A DNA stretch of 64,000 bases from Ampelomyces quisqualis (taxonomy: Eukaryota; Ascomycota; Dothideomycetes; Pleosporales; Phaeosphaeriaceae): assembly GCA_018398575.1 (NCBI GenBank), contig JAGTXZ010000011.1:2232001-2296000 (forward strand), written 5' to 3'. The position numbers and the translations under genes were made by a program. Below are positions 23,164 through 34,685 of the stretch, in pieces (position 1 is the first letter of the stretch; every line of letters begins with the position of its first letter). The notes under the pieces were generated by a model that saw only the letters and a list, made by a program, of their open reading frames with translations, did not search any database and was not told the DNA's origin.

Positions 23164-25404
23164 TTAGTCGAACTCGGTGGTGGGAGCACGCGCCAGCAAG
23201 CTGACGGCGATGCGCTCGCGAGCATCGAGCATGCCATCGGAGCGAATCACCTTGGTGATTTCTTCTCCGCGCATAAGTGCGAGAGCGTTGAGGATAGTGA
23301 AGACGCCGCAGTCGCTACCATTGATCTGCTGGATGGAGCGCTGCATCTCCAGGACTGTCCACTCATCTTCGACCCAGGCATCGCCAAGCTCCTTAGCCAA
23401 ATACCCCTTGAGGGCCTCGATGTACTTGGTACCATCATAGGTCAGAGAGTCGAGATATTCGATGGTCCGATCTTTTGGCTTGACAACGAGCAGACGCCAA
23501 TGGCCGCGGTCGCAGATTGGGTACAAGATCAGATCCGCGTCCAAGTACTGCTCTTTAGCGAGCTGAAACCTAGCTGCCCATCGATCGATAGTCTTAGGAC
23601 GGTCCGTCAGGGTTGGATACCAGAAAGACGAGAAGACATGCAGAGGAGGTGCGGGACCACCACGCTTGTGCTCAAAACCAACTTCCTTCTTAGCTTCCGC
23701 CATCAACAAGCCCAGATACTCGTTGACAATGTTGTCGTTGAGCCAGGCTCTAGGATCTCCACTGAAAAGAGCGGGAAGAAGGGTGGAAAAGTCGCGTGCG
23801 TTCAGCTTCTCAGGAACCAACCACTCTGCAGGCAGGTTGCCGTTGTCGGTCGCGGTAGCGGCGGCATTGAGCTTGTCTTGCTCCTCTGATGACAGTGGTG
23901 TAACCAGGACCTTGACGGCTGGCTCTGGAGGCGGCGGAGGAGTAGCAAGAGCCAACTTCCTCTGGATATCTTCCTGAAGGTCCTCGAGCAGCTCGATAGA
24001 GATCTGAGACTCGTCGAGGGAGTCATCGGAGTCATCCCAGGTAGAGTCTGGCACGCCTCGGAAGCCACGCGATGCGACTGGAGCGGTGATCTCTTGGGCA
24101 CCAACCTGCTCCTTGAGCGGGGATGCAGAAGGCTCAGAGCCGTCCTGGACATCATCCTCCGAGCTGTCCTCTGCCAAGGCAATGGATGAGCGCCTGACGG
24201 GGCTGAAGTTGATGCGCTCCAGCGTTGAGTCCAGCATATCCGCAACCTTTTCGTCGCAGTAGAAGGACTTCGTGTGGGCATGCGCCTTCCATCGGATCGA
24301 GCTCTTCCTCTCAGGTGACGGCGAGAACAAGGCAATGAGTGACTCGCCGTTGTCTTCTGGTATCTCCTCGTCGGGTGCATCAGGCAGGAAAGATAGTTCT
24401 TCGTTGTCCACTTGTATCTCCTCGTCAGATGCGTCAGACAGGAAAGATAATTCCTCGTTGACCGTCTCCACATGGTTGAGGGGTTCCGGCTCGGCCAAGA
24501 TCGGGAGGTCGGTGTTAGTGTTCTGCCGAGCCTCGGTCTGGGCTTTGTACTGCTCATGGGCCTGCTGTGCGTTGAGCGCGATGGCGACAGCATTGTTCTT
24601 CAGGAGATTTGCTCGGTATGTCTTTTGCTGAAGCTCGGTGGGCTCCTTGGCTTGTTCGACATTTGACGTGGGAACAGTATGATCAGCCGGAGGCGCACCG
24701 GGCAGTGTGATCGCACCCCTGGCAATAGCCTGTTTCAAGAGCAATTCTCGACGAGCAGGTGTAACGGAGGCTTTCCTGATGATGTTGCAATGGGTGTTGG
24801 GTGAGAACTGACGGAAACCATGCGAGACTGCACTTCCGGGACTCGAAGGGCTGGCGGCGACGAAGGGCGTTGAAGAAGCTTGCGCAGACTGCGATGGATC
24901 ATCCAAGCAGGTTTCAGCTGATGAAGGAGCGGAAGCATCAGGTGTGGCGGTAGGCGCCCAGGGGGTCGTGGATGTCGTAGTTGTCAAGGATTGAGTTTCG
25001 TTGTAGGTGCGTACGAAATCCTCAGTCAACGGAGCCCAGAAGGGTGGGGTAAACTGGCTACGCGGCTTGCGGCCACAGCGCTTCGCGATCGGACGCGTCC
25101 TGGGTGCGGGCGTAGGTGTGGTGGGCTCATCAGCTGGCCCCGCGTCGATGATACGCTTCTTGCGTGCGCCGTCCTCTCGGACAACAGGCTGCACAATGAC
25201 TTGCTGCTTGCCGAAGAGGCGCTGCACCAGGCGAGCCGGTGCAGCGAGGATGTTGGCGAAGATCTGAGTGAGGAAGGCGCGTCCCAGGTGCGCGTCGGGC
25301 GCGTCGACGGCATTGTAGCCGCGAGGACTGTCGTACTTGGGCCACTGTCCTGGAATGAACAGGGCAGAGGGTGAGAGCTCGCTATACGCGCGCTTGTTGG
25401 ACAT
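23164..25404 (-). CDS. Ulp1-type SUMO protease (peptidase family C48)
   Basis: A single exon of 746 aa. The N-terminal 500 residues are low-complexity and charged, as is usual for the regulatory part of Ulp proteases, with a short basic stretch (KRCGRKPRSQ) that may aid nuclear localisation. The C-terminal 200 residues are a C48 domain: NDNIVNEYLGLL and HVFSSFWYPTL, then the triad His635 (RGHW), Asp652 (EYLDS) and Cys699 (NGSDCGVF), with the oxyanion-hole Gln693. All catalytic residues are present. Ulp1 matures the SUMO precursor and removes SUMO from targets, often at nuclear pores. Assignment to Ulp1 rather than Ulp2 rests on the C-terminal position of an uninterrupted catalytic domain. An 18-residue acidic repeat lies near residues 310-350. 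Confidence 0.9.
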   Translation of the reverse strand: MSNKRAYSELSPSALFIPGQWPKYDSPRGYNAVDAPDAHLGRAFLTQIFANILAAPARLVQRLFGKQQVIVQPVVREDGARKKRIIDAGPADEPTTPTPAPRTRPIAKRCGRKPRSQFTPPFWAPLTEDFVRTYNETQSLTTTTSTTPWAPTATPDASAPSSAETCLDDPSQSAQASSTPFVAASPSSPGSAVSHGFRQFSPNTHCNIIRKASVTPARRELLLKQAIARGAITLPGAPPADHTVPTSNVEQAKEPTELQQKTYRANLLKNNAVAIALNAQQAHEQYKAQTEARQNTNTDLPILAEPEPLNHVETVNEELSFLSDASDEEIQVDNEELSFLPDAPDEEIPEDNGESLIALFSPSPERKSSIRWKAHAHTKSFYCDEKVADMLDSTLERINFSPVRRSSIALAEDSSEDDVQDGSEPSASPLKEQVGAQEITAPVASRGFRGVPDSTWDDSDDSLDESQISIELLEDLQEDIQRKLALATPPPPPEPAVKVLVTPLSSEEQDKLNAAATATDNGNLPAEWLVPEKLNARDFSTLLPALFSGDPRAWLNDNIVNEYLGLLMAEAKKEVGFEHKRGGPAPPLHVFSSFWYPTLTDRPKTIDRWAARFQLAKEQYLDADLILYPICDRGHWRLLVVKPKDRTIEYLDSLTYDGTKYIEALKGYLAKELGDAWVEDEWTVLEMQRSIQQINGSDCGVFTILNALALMRGEEITKVIRSDGMLDARERIAVSLLARAPTTEFD
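24361..24468. repeat. 54-bp in-frame coding duplication in the SUMO protease gene
   Basis: Two adjacent 54-base units encode EELSFLSDASDEEIQVDN and EELSFLPDAPDEEIPEDN on the minus strand. Each places a short hydrophobic patch beside acidic and serine residues, the general look of a SUMO-interacting motif, though the hydrophobic core is not canonical. Confidence 0.75.
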
Positions 25405-26621
25405 TGTGACAGCTATTCAGTGCTGAATAGAGTGCGCTTAATGCTGATGTGGTGGGGTTGGTGAGGAAGGAAGAGTCGCGAGGCGCGACGGCAGGTCAAT
25501 CCCACTAGCGCGACTGCCCAGGTTGCCAAGGAGTCCAGGTTGCCAAGGCGAACTGGTGGGTCTTGTCAGCCTTATCGCAGCCTTGTTGTCACAACACGCT
25601 ATGCCCAAAACAAACAAAGACATCACATGAAAGTCGGCGCCCGCGAACGATTTGTGATTGGACGACCACGCGTCGAGACTTAAGTACAGTGCGGCCTATC
25701 TATCTCCAGGTTATAAACAAATTTGTCACAAAGATTATAACTAGTTCTTTTTCACATGCTCCAAGTGAACTTCTCGCTATTTGAAAGCCCCCATGCTTGC
25801 TGACTAAGCCACGCGCCTGGTTCAGTCTGTCTACCCCCAAGCTCTTGGATTGACCTCTATTGAAAGAGTACAGTTCCCCGAGGAGCATTCAAGGTCTTGA
25901 TAATACATGACAAGTCACTTGAGTAGCCTTTGAATCAGTCCAGCTCTGCACTTGAACGACCGCGCATGACTGCTGGACCTGGCGTGGTATTCTACTTCCC
26001 GGCGCCTACCAGCAAACCCGACTAGAAACCCGACAACATTCCATCTATGATCTCATCCCAATCCCCTCGATTCGACTTGTCGTCGCACAAGTCAAACAGA
26101 ACTCTTGTGTCCGCTTGTTCGAGGCATCGCCCGCACATCACGACGCGCAATTGTAATAGCAGCCGACAAACCATCGACGGCACCACTCTCTCCAATCAAC
26201 TGGATCCCATGCTCAAGCATAGCCAAGCTGCGAGAATGCTTCTTCAACGTACGTCTCACATGCCCGTCAAGATACCACGTCCGCTCGCGCCAACCTGGCC
26301 ATGACTCAATACGTCAGGAAGCGCGTCTCTGCTGGGACGTCTTCGCATGCATAGTAACATGGTATCCGAGCTTGACGTATTATCTATGATGGGGCCATGT
26401 GTAGAGCGTTGAGACAATGTACACCAAGAGACAAGGCATTGCAGTCATTGTTTACGTCGTATGGCTTCATCGTGATGTGAGGTTACAATTCTTTCGTCGA
26501 CGTGGATATGTACGTGAGTCAAACACCATCCTCATTCTGATCGCAGCAAACACTGAAGCTCAAGACTACTAGTATGGTATTTCAAGGATCTGTCATGGAG
26601 ATCTATCGGTACAGCCAAGCG
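25405..26621. other. intergenic region, no gene recognised
   Basis: 1.2 kb containing the SUMO protease promoter at its left end. A 14-base direct repeat (CCAGGTTGCCAAGG) occurs twice within about 30 bases near 25520-25550. No plausible protein-coding or RNA gene was recognised. Confidence 0.5.
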
Positions 26622-29050
26622 CTAAAACTCCAGCCCCTCCATCTTCTTATTTTCAGCTTCCCCCTTCTTCTCGCCTTCATCTGCTTTCGGACCCTTGCCT
26701 TTCCTCCAAACCCTTTGATCCCTCGGGTCAAATCCGCCATTGCCCCAAAGCGCCCATTCAGGTGTCTCGTCACCAACGTAGTCCTCGGGCCTCCAGCCAA
26801 CCACCTTCCCATCCTCCACCCGTGTCCCCTCCACTTTGCCTTCATACAAGTCGAAGAAGCGCTCAAAGTCAATGCGTGTAGCCCACTTGCCATTTGGCAT
26901 GAAGCGCGTCTTATCAGCAAGTAAGACGCAGCAGGAATGTGCGTGCTCGGCTCCGATACCATATGTGAGGCCACGAGAGTTGAGCTCTTTCTCCAATTCG
27001 GTGACGAACTCGGCGACTTCTTCGTAAAAGGGTACGTTTTGCATCGTGAGACCTGCAGTACCAGCGGCGCTTGTGCCACAGTAGGTTACGCCCTTGACTT
27101 CTACAAATCCGGGTAGCGCGCGCTCGACGAGATCAGCATAGCCACGTACTTCTTCAGCCATGTTGAAACCCTTGACGAGGGTGAGGCGGAAAACGGTACG
27201 TTGTTCGAAGCGGCGGTTACGCAGAATGTCGAGACATGCGCAAAAACGCTCCCAAAAGTCACGATGCAGGGGTCGATCGATCTTGCGGAGTGATTCCTTG
27301 TTGGAGGCGTCGATAGAAACGTAAAGCTGCGTCACAGGGACAAGTGAAGCGAGCTGTGCGGGATGTTGGGCGTTACAGACGAGGAATGTCGAGATGCGAT
27401 TGCTGTGCATGATATTGAGGAGTTCGTTGATGTGAGGGTAGAAGATAGGTTCGCCTACGAGACTCAGCGCGCAATGCCGTATGCGCATCGCTTCGGCAAA
27501 TCGTTCCGCACGCACACCTGGAACGCCCTTCATCATCTTAATCTTTTTGTAGTGTGCAGCGGTTATCCCATCGAAGATGAGATCAGGTGCATCGGTAATC
27601 CAGCGCCATGTTGTGCCCACAGGGTTTGTGCCATGTCGCCAGCAAAAGACGCATTTGTTAGAACAAGAGAGAGACGGTGTCGCTTCCATACAGAGATGCG
27701 AAGCGATCCCATAGAACGAGTATTTGTAACACGAACCGCGTCCACGGAGAGCAGACTTGGTCCAGCGGCAGATCTTGACGCCTGAGTGGCTGCCAATGAT
27801 AGAGTAGCCCTGCTTGGTGAGGGCCGCGTGCGTGGGTGAGGTAGTCGGTACCATCTCCTTAGGAGCTACCTTGGACTTGACGAGTAGTTTTGATTTTGAC
27901 TTGTAGGTTGTGTAGTCGACAGGAATGGGTGTGGATGGGCTGTCCACCATTGAACCCAGTTCTTCTATCTCCTCGACGCGTTTACTCTGGCCATTGCTAT
28001 CCTCGAGATACTCTTCTTCATCGCTTTCTGCAGGATCTCCACTACCCGGGACACCATCACCGAGACCTCGGCCTTCTGCGATCTCGACAAGTGCTTCTTG
28101 TACGCCCACCCGCCACTCTTGTAGTCGTCCGGCAGCATCTTTCTTTGTATCCCCCATGCCCAGCGGATATGCCCTCTTTCGCCCTGTCAACTTCGCCATC
28201 CATTTGTCTACCTCCCTTGCCTGACTGCAGAAGCCTTCCTCCTCGGTGGGCCAGCCTTCCTTGTCTCCGAATCCGAAAACGGAGTAACCGAGCAAGGACC
28301 GTAACGGTGCCGTGTCGATTCTGAAATCGTTGTGCGTTTCTTGGAGGTTCTCAAGGAAGTTATCAAGTACAGTATCTATATTGTAGGTGGGTACCAAGAT
28401 GATGTAAAACAGTCTCGTGTTTTCCTCGACTTTAGGTGGACTAATGAAGTAGTCGTCGTACTCGATGTAGGATATGTCATATACGTCCGGCTTGAGGAAG
28501 ATACTTGACTGATCGCAGCCGGTCGTCCAGTCTGTAAAGATCTTGACGAAATCTGTAGCAAAGCGTTCAGTGGTACCAGAGAGCGACTGAAAGAATACGA
28601 TAGGCCGAATCTTGTCCGTGTTATGGTCGAAGCAAGCTGCTGGGACCGGGGACTTCTTCGCTGTCTTTCTTCCCTTCACAGTCTTTGGACCCCTCTTCGT
28701 CTTTGCGACTGTGGCCACCACACTTGAAACATCCCCTGCGTGGCCGTCCACGTTCACGCACGAGGTATTAAGCGTCGTGTTGTTGGGGAGCCATTCTGGC
28801 CGTAGCTCAATGGCCTTCTTCTCGACTGGTGATCCAGGCACTGGCGAATTAGAGATCTTCTGTCTGCGACCGCGTGCGTAGATTGCAAGGCGCACAATTG
28901 CTGCGAGAGCTACTGCAGAGAAGAGGACGGAAATACGGTGACGGTGCCAAATGAGCAGCAGCTCTAAAATGATGATGAGCAAGTGTATTCGCCAAGAATC
29001 ACAAAAGACATACCAGCTGGCAGCTGCGCCAGATTGTTGAGCAGAGACAT
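26622..29050 (-). CDS. tyw1: S-adenosylmethionine-dependent tRNA 4-demethylwyosine synthase
   Basis: Two exons, 29050-29014 and 28963-26622, give about 792 aa. The frame is open further upstream, but a 50-nt intron (GTATGT...TTTTAG) joins the ATG of MSLLNNLAQLPA to a hydrophobic span (SVLFSAVALAAIVRLAIYA), which gives the N-terminal membrane anchor typical of fungal Tyw1. A flavodoxin-like FMN domain follows (VFFQSLSGTTERFA, YSVFGFGD). Then comes the radical-SAM domain with the Fe-S cysteines in SCSNKCVFCW (about 446-453), and the Tyw1 C-terminus (GIGAEHAHSCCVLLA). Tyw1 condenses N1-methylguanosine-37 of tRNA-Phe with pyruvate carbons to build the tricyclic wybutosine core, probably at the ER surface. 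The next pathway enzyme, Tyw2, is encoded 8 kb away. Confidence 0.93.
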
Positions 29051-29581
29051 GGTGTGGGCGTCTTGACAGATCGAGTGTTGCGACTCGGCAACTTTTGAGA
29101 TCGCGTGGGGTTGCTGGTGCCGGCGGGGTCATCAACGCCACGGTTCTGATTGGCCGCCGATGCAAGGTACCCAACATCTTCCCAAGGGGAGATGGGGCAC
29201 CATAACATCAGGATCATTAGAGTCATCGCCTTCAAAAGACTTTTGGGTGCACGCAAGTACGGTCAAGAGAGGAATGAGCATGTGAAATGCAGTTACACAA
29301 ACGGGAACCATGTCGCCTGGACAGTGCATTGATAGTCTGTATGAGCGTGTTAACGCGATTTATCTGTCGTCGTGAACAGTGACAGTGACATGAACCAAAG
29401 TCAGCTCCGCTCTCGTCTGCGGATACCGCTAGGCTTGCTCTGCAAGATGAAGACTGGTCCACAAGGACTTGATAACTTTAAAGCATTACAGGTGTGACCA
29501 ATCTCCGGTCCCTGCGCCCATAGAGTCTGGAACTGAAGCCTGCCAAATGCTTTTGGACTGCAGCCAAGCATTGCAAGGGGT
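29051..29581. other. intergenic region, tyw1 promoter
   Basis: 530 bp between the tyw1 start and the PP2A stop codon, both on the minus strand. Short frames on either strand have no recognisable domain. Confidence 0.5.
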
Positions 29582-30833
29582 CTAGAGGAAGTAATCTGGT
29601 GTCCTGCGAGACACCATGGGTTCACCAGCTCGTGGACAAGGATCAAATTGCAGGCTGGAGAGTTGTTAGCATCGGCTGCAATAACATGCATACGTGAACT
29701 TACAAGGTGTACTTGAGATGCTCATCAATCTCCATAATCGCAGCTTGGTTACCGCATCGGTAACAGTAGTTGGGCGCTTCATACATTAGTCATGGTGTCA
29801 GACTGACGGATAGAGAAAGACTCACCAGAGAATATGGTCACGACATTCCTGTCTTGCGACCAGTTGTAACCCTCCATGACAAGCTGATGGGCTCTTGCAA
29901 CGAGGGTAAGACCATTGTTGTGGTTGAACGCCTCGGAGATATCCTGGCCGAACGTGTAACCGGCACCACGGGGAGATATTCCCCAACCACACCTGTCATC
30001 TGGGTCTGACCATAGCAGATCGCACATGGGACCTTCGTGTGGTACTTCTTGTATGCGGTCGAGCGCTCTAATGTTATCAAGCGTGTCGATGCTGGGTGAT
30101 AGGCCACCGTGCAGACAGAAGATCTGGTTATCGATCAAGGCGGTGAGTGGGAGGTAGTCGAACAAGTCTGTGAAGTATTTCCAGACATTGGCATTGCCGT
30201 ACTTTCGAAGACATTCGTCGTAGAAGCCGTAGACTTGGGTGATCTGGCGAGATTCGTGGTTTCCACGGAGAATAGTGATGCGCTGCGGGTATCGGATCTT
30301 GAGTGCCACGAGAAGTGTCACGGTCTCGACGGAGAAGTAACCTCGATCGACATAGTCGCCTGCAACGATTAGCATGGGATGTGCATTGTAGAAGCGCTGG
30401 TCGCACCCATGAAGAGGTAGTTTGTGTCTGGATTCGGTCCACCGATCTTGAAAAGCTCCATGAGATCGTGGAATTGTCCGTGTATGTCTCCGCAGACTGT
30501 GACGGGGCATTTCTGCGCGATTGTGAGTGCGTGTACCCTCGAAGCGGGTCTCGCCACTTACCACTGGCTGGACATTTGACTCCTCCTGCAGCACCTCACG
30601 GGCCTGTCGCGCAATGATGTTAGTATAAGGCACTCGATAGGACAGGATTCACATGTTCCCAGATCGCATACCTTCTCACACAACCTCTGCACGTCGCTCT
30701 CAGCCAGCTGCTTGCAGCTCATGAGACTCTCGATCCAGCCATCTAGGGTAGGAATTGTTGCGGGCTCTGAAGCCGGAGCGGACGACAGCTGCATGGGCTC
30801 GGGCATCTTTACGTCCTCCATATTTGTGTCCAT
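29582..30833 (-). CDS. PP2A serine/threonine phosphatase catalytic subunit
   Basis: Six exons (30833-30672, 30603-30562, 30512-30407, 30359-29826, 29776-29704, 29654-29582) give about 329 aa; the five introns are 47-68 nt. All metallophosphatase motifs are present: GDIHGQ (about 76-81), GDYVDRG (104-110), RGNHE (135-139), plus HGGLSPS and [11 protein letters not shown]. The C-terminus TPDYFL is intact; its terminal Leu is the methylation site that controls B-subunit choice. A short Pro/Ser-rich N-terminal extension (about 25 residues) precedes the conserved core. The YRCG and TPDYFL features favour PP2A over PP4, PP6/Sit4 or Ppg1. The enzyme works with A and B subunits, or with Tap42 when TORC1 is active. 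Exon 2 encodes only 14 residues. Confidence 0.94.
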
Positions 30834-31625
30834 GGCGTTGGTGGGTGCTGGTGATGGGTGGGGGGGGGGTCGAATGTTGTGACAGAGAGCAGTCGAGGGG
30901 TTCGTGCTCGTCCCCTCTAAGTCGGGGAGTGACGTGCGCTTGGGCAACGAGCGAGACAGTAGGCGGTGGACGACGTGAGATAATGTGCAGACAATACAAG
31001 AAGTGGTATTTTGACACTGGGAGGAAGAGCAGCGGCGGCAGGGGTGTAGCGCAAGACGGACCTTGGATTGCAAGCTACGCACGACACTCGGAGAAAGCTG
31101 CAGGTGCGCCGCCTTTCACGTGACTGTTCCTTTTGGGTATAGCTTCTATTTTAATACGACCCCAACATCAGACGTTCCCGCTGCAGGCAAAAACAAGCGG
31201 AAGGTCGAGAAACGAGTCTATCTCTGGGGCAAGGATAGATGTTTCCATGCAGACACAGTATCACAAGCCTGCTTCACTGGAACAAGATTGTTGCCATGTA
31301 CATTTTTGCTATGATTGGCCATTACCTACTACCTGTAATTTGGCGAAGTCGAAAAGAGGAGTTGTCAGAGATGTTTATTGTGGGCCAGTTTAAAGAAACA
31401 CATGCTTGCCCTTTTTGGCCATGTCCATTGAGATTGTTGGAGAGTACAAAAAACTTTCATGCGATGCGACTGTACAACTGCAGTGACGTGAAAAAGCGGG
31501 GCGAAGATAGTCAACAAGAAAAGTATTAAATTTGGCAGCAACCCATCAAGGGTAAGACTGCAATGTATATGTATCTGTTCCCTTGGGAACGAAGAACGGG
31601 TTTGACATGCACAAGAAAAAGGCGA
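30834..31625. other. intergenic region, promoter of the PP2A gene
   Basis: 790 bp between the PP2A start and the end of the phosphatase gene upstream. A G9-10 run lies about 40 bases before the PP2A ATG (near 30870). Nothing else is recognised. Confidence 0.5.
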
Positions 31626-33408
31626 TCATGGCATGCCCAGGCCTAATAGTTCGAACAACAACGGATTGCCCTCAACGGCTATCCAGGCGATCCCTAGCAC
31701 TGTTGTCAGCACACCACCTGCGTATACGAGCGAGAAGCAGAAAACTTACCACTATAAACAATCAACTTCGTAACGACCTCAACATCGTACCGCACTCGTG
31801 GCTTCATAAGCTTCATGAACAACTCCCTCTTCTCCGTCTCATTCTCCTCATTCGTCAGCATCTGCGAAAACAAAACGGTGTCGCCTGCGGCATCCGTATC
31901 GCTGTCCGGCGGCGTGCTGGCGTTCTTGTTTACATGCCCAGTGCCCATCATTTGCTCGTACGAGTGTGCTCGAGATGGAATGGGCGTAGGTAGAAGGCTT
32001 GCGCCGAGTAATTGCGGCTCTGCCTTCTCTAGAGCTGGTGTTTGCGGTTTTGATTGCGAGCGTGGATTGGGTTCCCATATTGCCCCTTCGGGTACGACGC
32101 CGTCGAGTGAAGTTAGGCTTTCGCGCCGTCGGCGGTTACGGTAAGCGAGGGTTTCGTAGGCATCTGCGGCGGATTGAGGACCGATGGATACGGATCGCTT
32201 GCGAGGATGGGCAAGGTTCATAAGTCTGTTGGGGAGTTCGGAAGCTGGTGGAATGAGATTGTCGTCGTCGCGCAGGGTGGGAATGGATGTGTATTTCGAA
32301 GCATTGAGGAAATACACGCGAGGTAAATTAAGGCGTGCTTGTTCTAGTAGCCGAAAGAACGGGGGAAGTCCCTTCAGTAAGGCGGATTTCGCACTAGCTC
32401 TCCAAAAGAGGATTACAATGACACCGAGAACGATTCGGACAGTTGCCTTGATGAAGCCCATCTTCTCCAGATCAAACGGAACCGTTGAAGGTATGGGATC
32501 GTTCAGAGCGAGACCGGTCTGAGCAAAGTGCCACGCTCCAAGATTGATTCCAATCACCACGCCCAAGAATGAAACACTGTCGTCGAAGCATGGGCAGTCA
32601 TCGGCCGGTTCTGGGTTGATTCGAACCATGACACATACAACCAGCGTCGCAATGAAGATATCAGTGTAGGATCCGCTGAATATCCAGGATTCCATCCAGT
32701 CGTTGAATAGCAGGTAGAAGGTCGTGATCAGAGCGCCGAGGACACTGCCAACGCCGACATCCAGGAAACCGTGCATACCGCAGTACAGGCGGCCAAATAT
32801 GATGGACAATGCATAGAAGTAGAAGAGAGCTTGCAGTCCCACCCAAACATACGGATGATATGCTTCAGGCGTCTGTCGGATCGTGTATACTGCATAGAAG
32901 GCCACGGAAACGGCATTTGCAGAGTGCGACGACGGAAAGCCGTATTCGAGGGCGGCTGATCCAGACATGGAGATGCGCGCCAGTGGGGGAGACAGCGGCC
33001 TAGGAAGGCACACCATGTCCTTGAGGAAGCCAGTCAGGTACACGCCAGTTGCCAGCATGAACACGGTCGCCCGCCCGACGCTGGTGTACCCACACCAAAA
33101 CTGGATGGGGAGGAAGATCATGAAGAAGGTGTGCGTTCCCAAGTTGGCCGTGTAGGCGAAGTAGGCATCGAGGGCCGGGGAGCGTACCTTGTCCTGCATC
33201 AGAGCGAGCCACGGCGTCTCCCAGCGGACGATGGGGATGAGGCGGTTGCGCAGCGCATTCCGCCACCTGGGCAGTCTCCGGGCGTCTGTTTCAGGACATC
33301 ACGCACATTAGCCTCCCGTCTCTGGCGACATGGGATCTCAGGGCACACACAATGGTCGTGATGCTTGTTGCCGGCATCCGTCGTGGGCGCGTCACGAGGA
33401 GAGCCCAT
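31626..33408 (-). CDS. lcb3: long-chain-base-1-phosphate phosphatase, PAP2 family
   Basis: Exons 33408-33351, 33285-31750 and 31699-31626 give about 555 aa. Intron 1 (65 nt) restores HHDHYARRLPRWRNALRNRL; intron 2 (50 nt, with CTGAC branch) gives the C-terminal hydrophobic segment ending FELLGLGMP. The PAP2 motifs are KDMVCLPRP, PSSHSAN and GRLYCGMHGFLDV, with catalytic histidines in the second and third. About eight hydrophobic segments predict a multi-span ER protein. A polar Ser/Pro stretch (about residues 360-510) separates the main core from the last span. Lcb3-type enzymes dephosphorylate sphingosine/dihydrosphingosine 1-phosphate and feed the base back to ceramide synthesis. The gene is divergent from rho4. 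Substrate is assigned by resemblance to the Lcb3/Ysr3 branch. Confidence 0.88.
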
Positions 33409-33738
33409 GGTAGCAGGCGCGGAGTGGAGAGGCTCTCGGGGCAGCGAGAGCGGTCATGACCAGTATGAGGCCGGGGGGTCTGGAGGCGCGGCGTAAGCTG
33501 CAAGGCGACGATGGGGCGCTCGACTGGGGGTGAGGGCGCGGCGCTAGGGGAAGCAAGCGAGCCGCCGGCGCCTTCGTTGCTGGAGCAGCAGGCCCAAACA
33601 TCAACACCCATGCCCATATAGCCCGCCCGCCCGCACTGGCACCGCCGCCCCAGCTCCAAGACTCGCTCCCCATATTGATACCACCGTCGTCCTCGACCAC
33701 ACCCAGAACGTCAAAGACGGAAAACTGCACCCCGCACC
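33409..33738. promoter_or_regulatory. divergent promoter region, lcb3 / rho4
   Basis: 330 bp between two start codons, GC-rich on the lcb3 side and with pyrimidine/CACC-rich leader sequence before rho4. No TATA-like element stands out. Confidence 0.5.
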
Positions 33739-34685
33739 ATGACCACCGCCCCCTCGCAAAACTACGACTACCTGCGGCGCAGGCAGAGCACCAAGGCGCC
33801 GTACTCGTCGATTGCACCCGTGCGCAAGCCAGTGCGGACGCCCAGCGAGCGCAACAGCAATGGCACCGTGAGCTCCTACGGCACCACCCACACACGCGAC
33901 ACGACCATCACCGAGCCGCCCACGTACTCGAAGAAGCTGGTGGTCGTCGGCGACGGCGGGTGCGGCAAGACGTGCCTGTTGATCAGCTACAGCTCCGGCA
34001 ACTTTCCCGAGGTAGATGCCGCCCATCGGGGTCCAGATGCACCGTGCTGACCGGCGCAGAAATACGTGCCGACTGTCTTTGAGAACTACATCACCCACAC
34101 GCCTCACCCGCCAACGGGCAAGATGGTCGAGCTTGCTCTGTGGGACACGGCCGGACAGGAGGAATACGACCGGCTGCGGCCGCTTTCCTACCCCGAGACC
34201 GACATCATCTTTGTTTGCTTCGCCATCGACTGCCCCAATTCGCTGGAGAACGTCATGGACAAGGTCGGCTCGCTCCACCTGGTAGCCACATGCAACCAAC
34301 CGCTAACGTGTCGCAGTGGTACCCCGAAGTCCTCCACTTCTGCCCGACCACGCCCCTCATGCTCCTCGGCCTCAAGTCAGATCTGCGCAACAAGAAGAAC
34401 TGCATCGAGCTGCTCAAGACCCAAGGCCTGACTCCAGTGACTCCTGAACAGGGTCGCGCAGTTGCCAAGAAGATGGGTGCCATGTACATGGAGTGCAGCA
34501 GTAAAGAGCAGGACGGCGTCGAGGACATCTTCGACCTAGCTGTCACCATGGCCGTTGCCGACGAGTACAAGACACCAGAGCAGCGACACACAGCGTCGTC
34601 GTCGTCGCAAAGAGGGCACAATCAACAAGCCCTGGCCATGGCAGGCAAGAAGAAGAAGAAGCGGAGCGGATGCAAGGTTTTGTAG
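33739..34685 (+). CDS. rho4: Rho4-type small GTPase
   Basis: Exons 33739-34011, 34060-34263 and 34317-34685 give about 281 aa; introns are 48 and 53 nt. Intron 2 uses a weak donor (GTCGGC) but gives the expected [11 protein letters not shown] junction. A 62-residue Ser/Thr-rich N-terminal extension precedes the G domain, as in fungal Rho4. Motifs are GDGGCGKT (71-78), the switch I region [34 protein letters not shown] and LKSDLRNKK in place of TKxD. The C-terminus is a polybasic KKKKKRSG followed by CKVL, a CAAX box expected to be geranylgeranylated. Rho4 directs septum formation with formins and Cdc42-family signalling in filamentous ascomycetes. Confidence 0.93.

Noticed and set aside
28964..29177. 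Unspliced tyw1 start upstream of the ATG at 29050
   Set aside because: The continuous frame gives an unlikely polar leader; splicing the GTATGT...TTTTAG intron restores a normal membrane-anchor N-terminus.
30858..30880. Poly-G run as a possible telomeric or quadruplex element
   Set aside because: Isolated homopolymer without repeated G-tracts; more likely simple slippage sequence in the PP2A leader.
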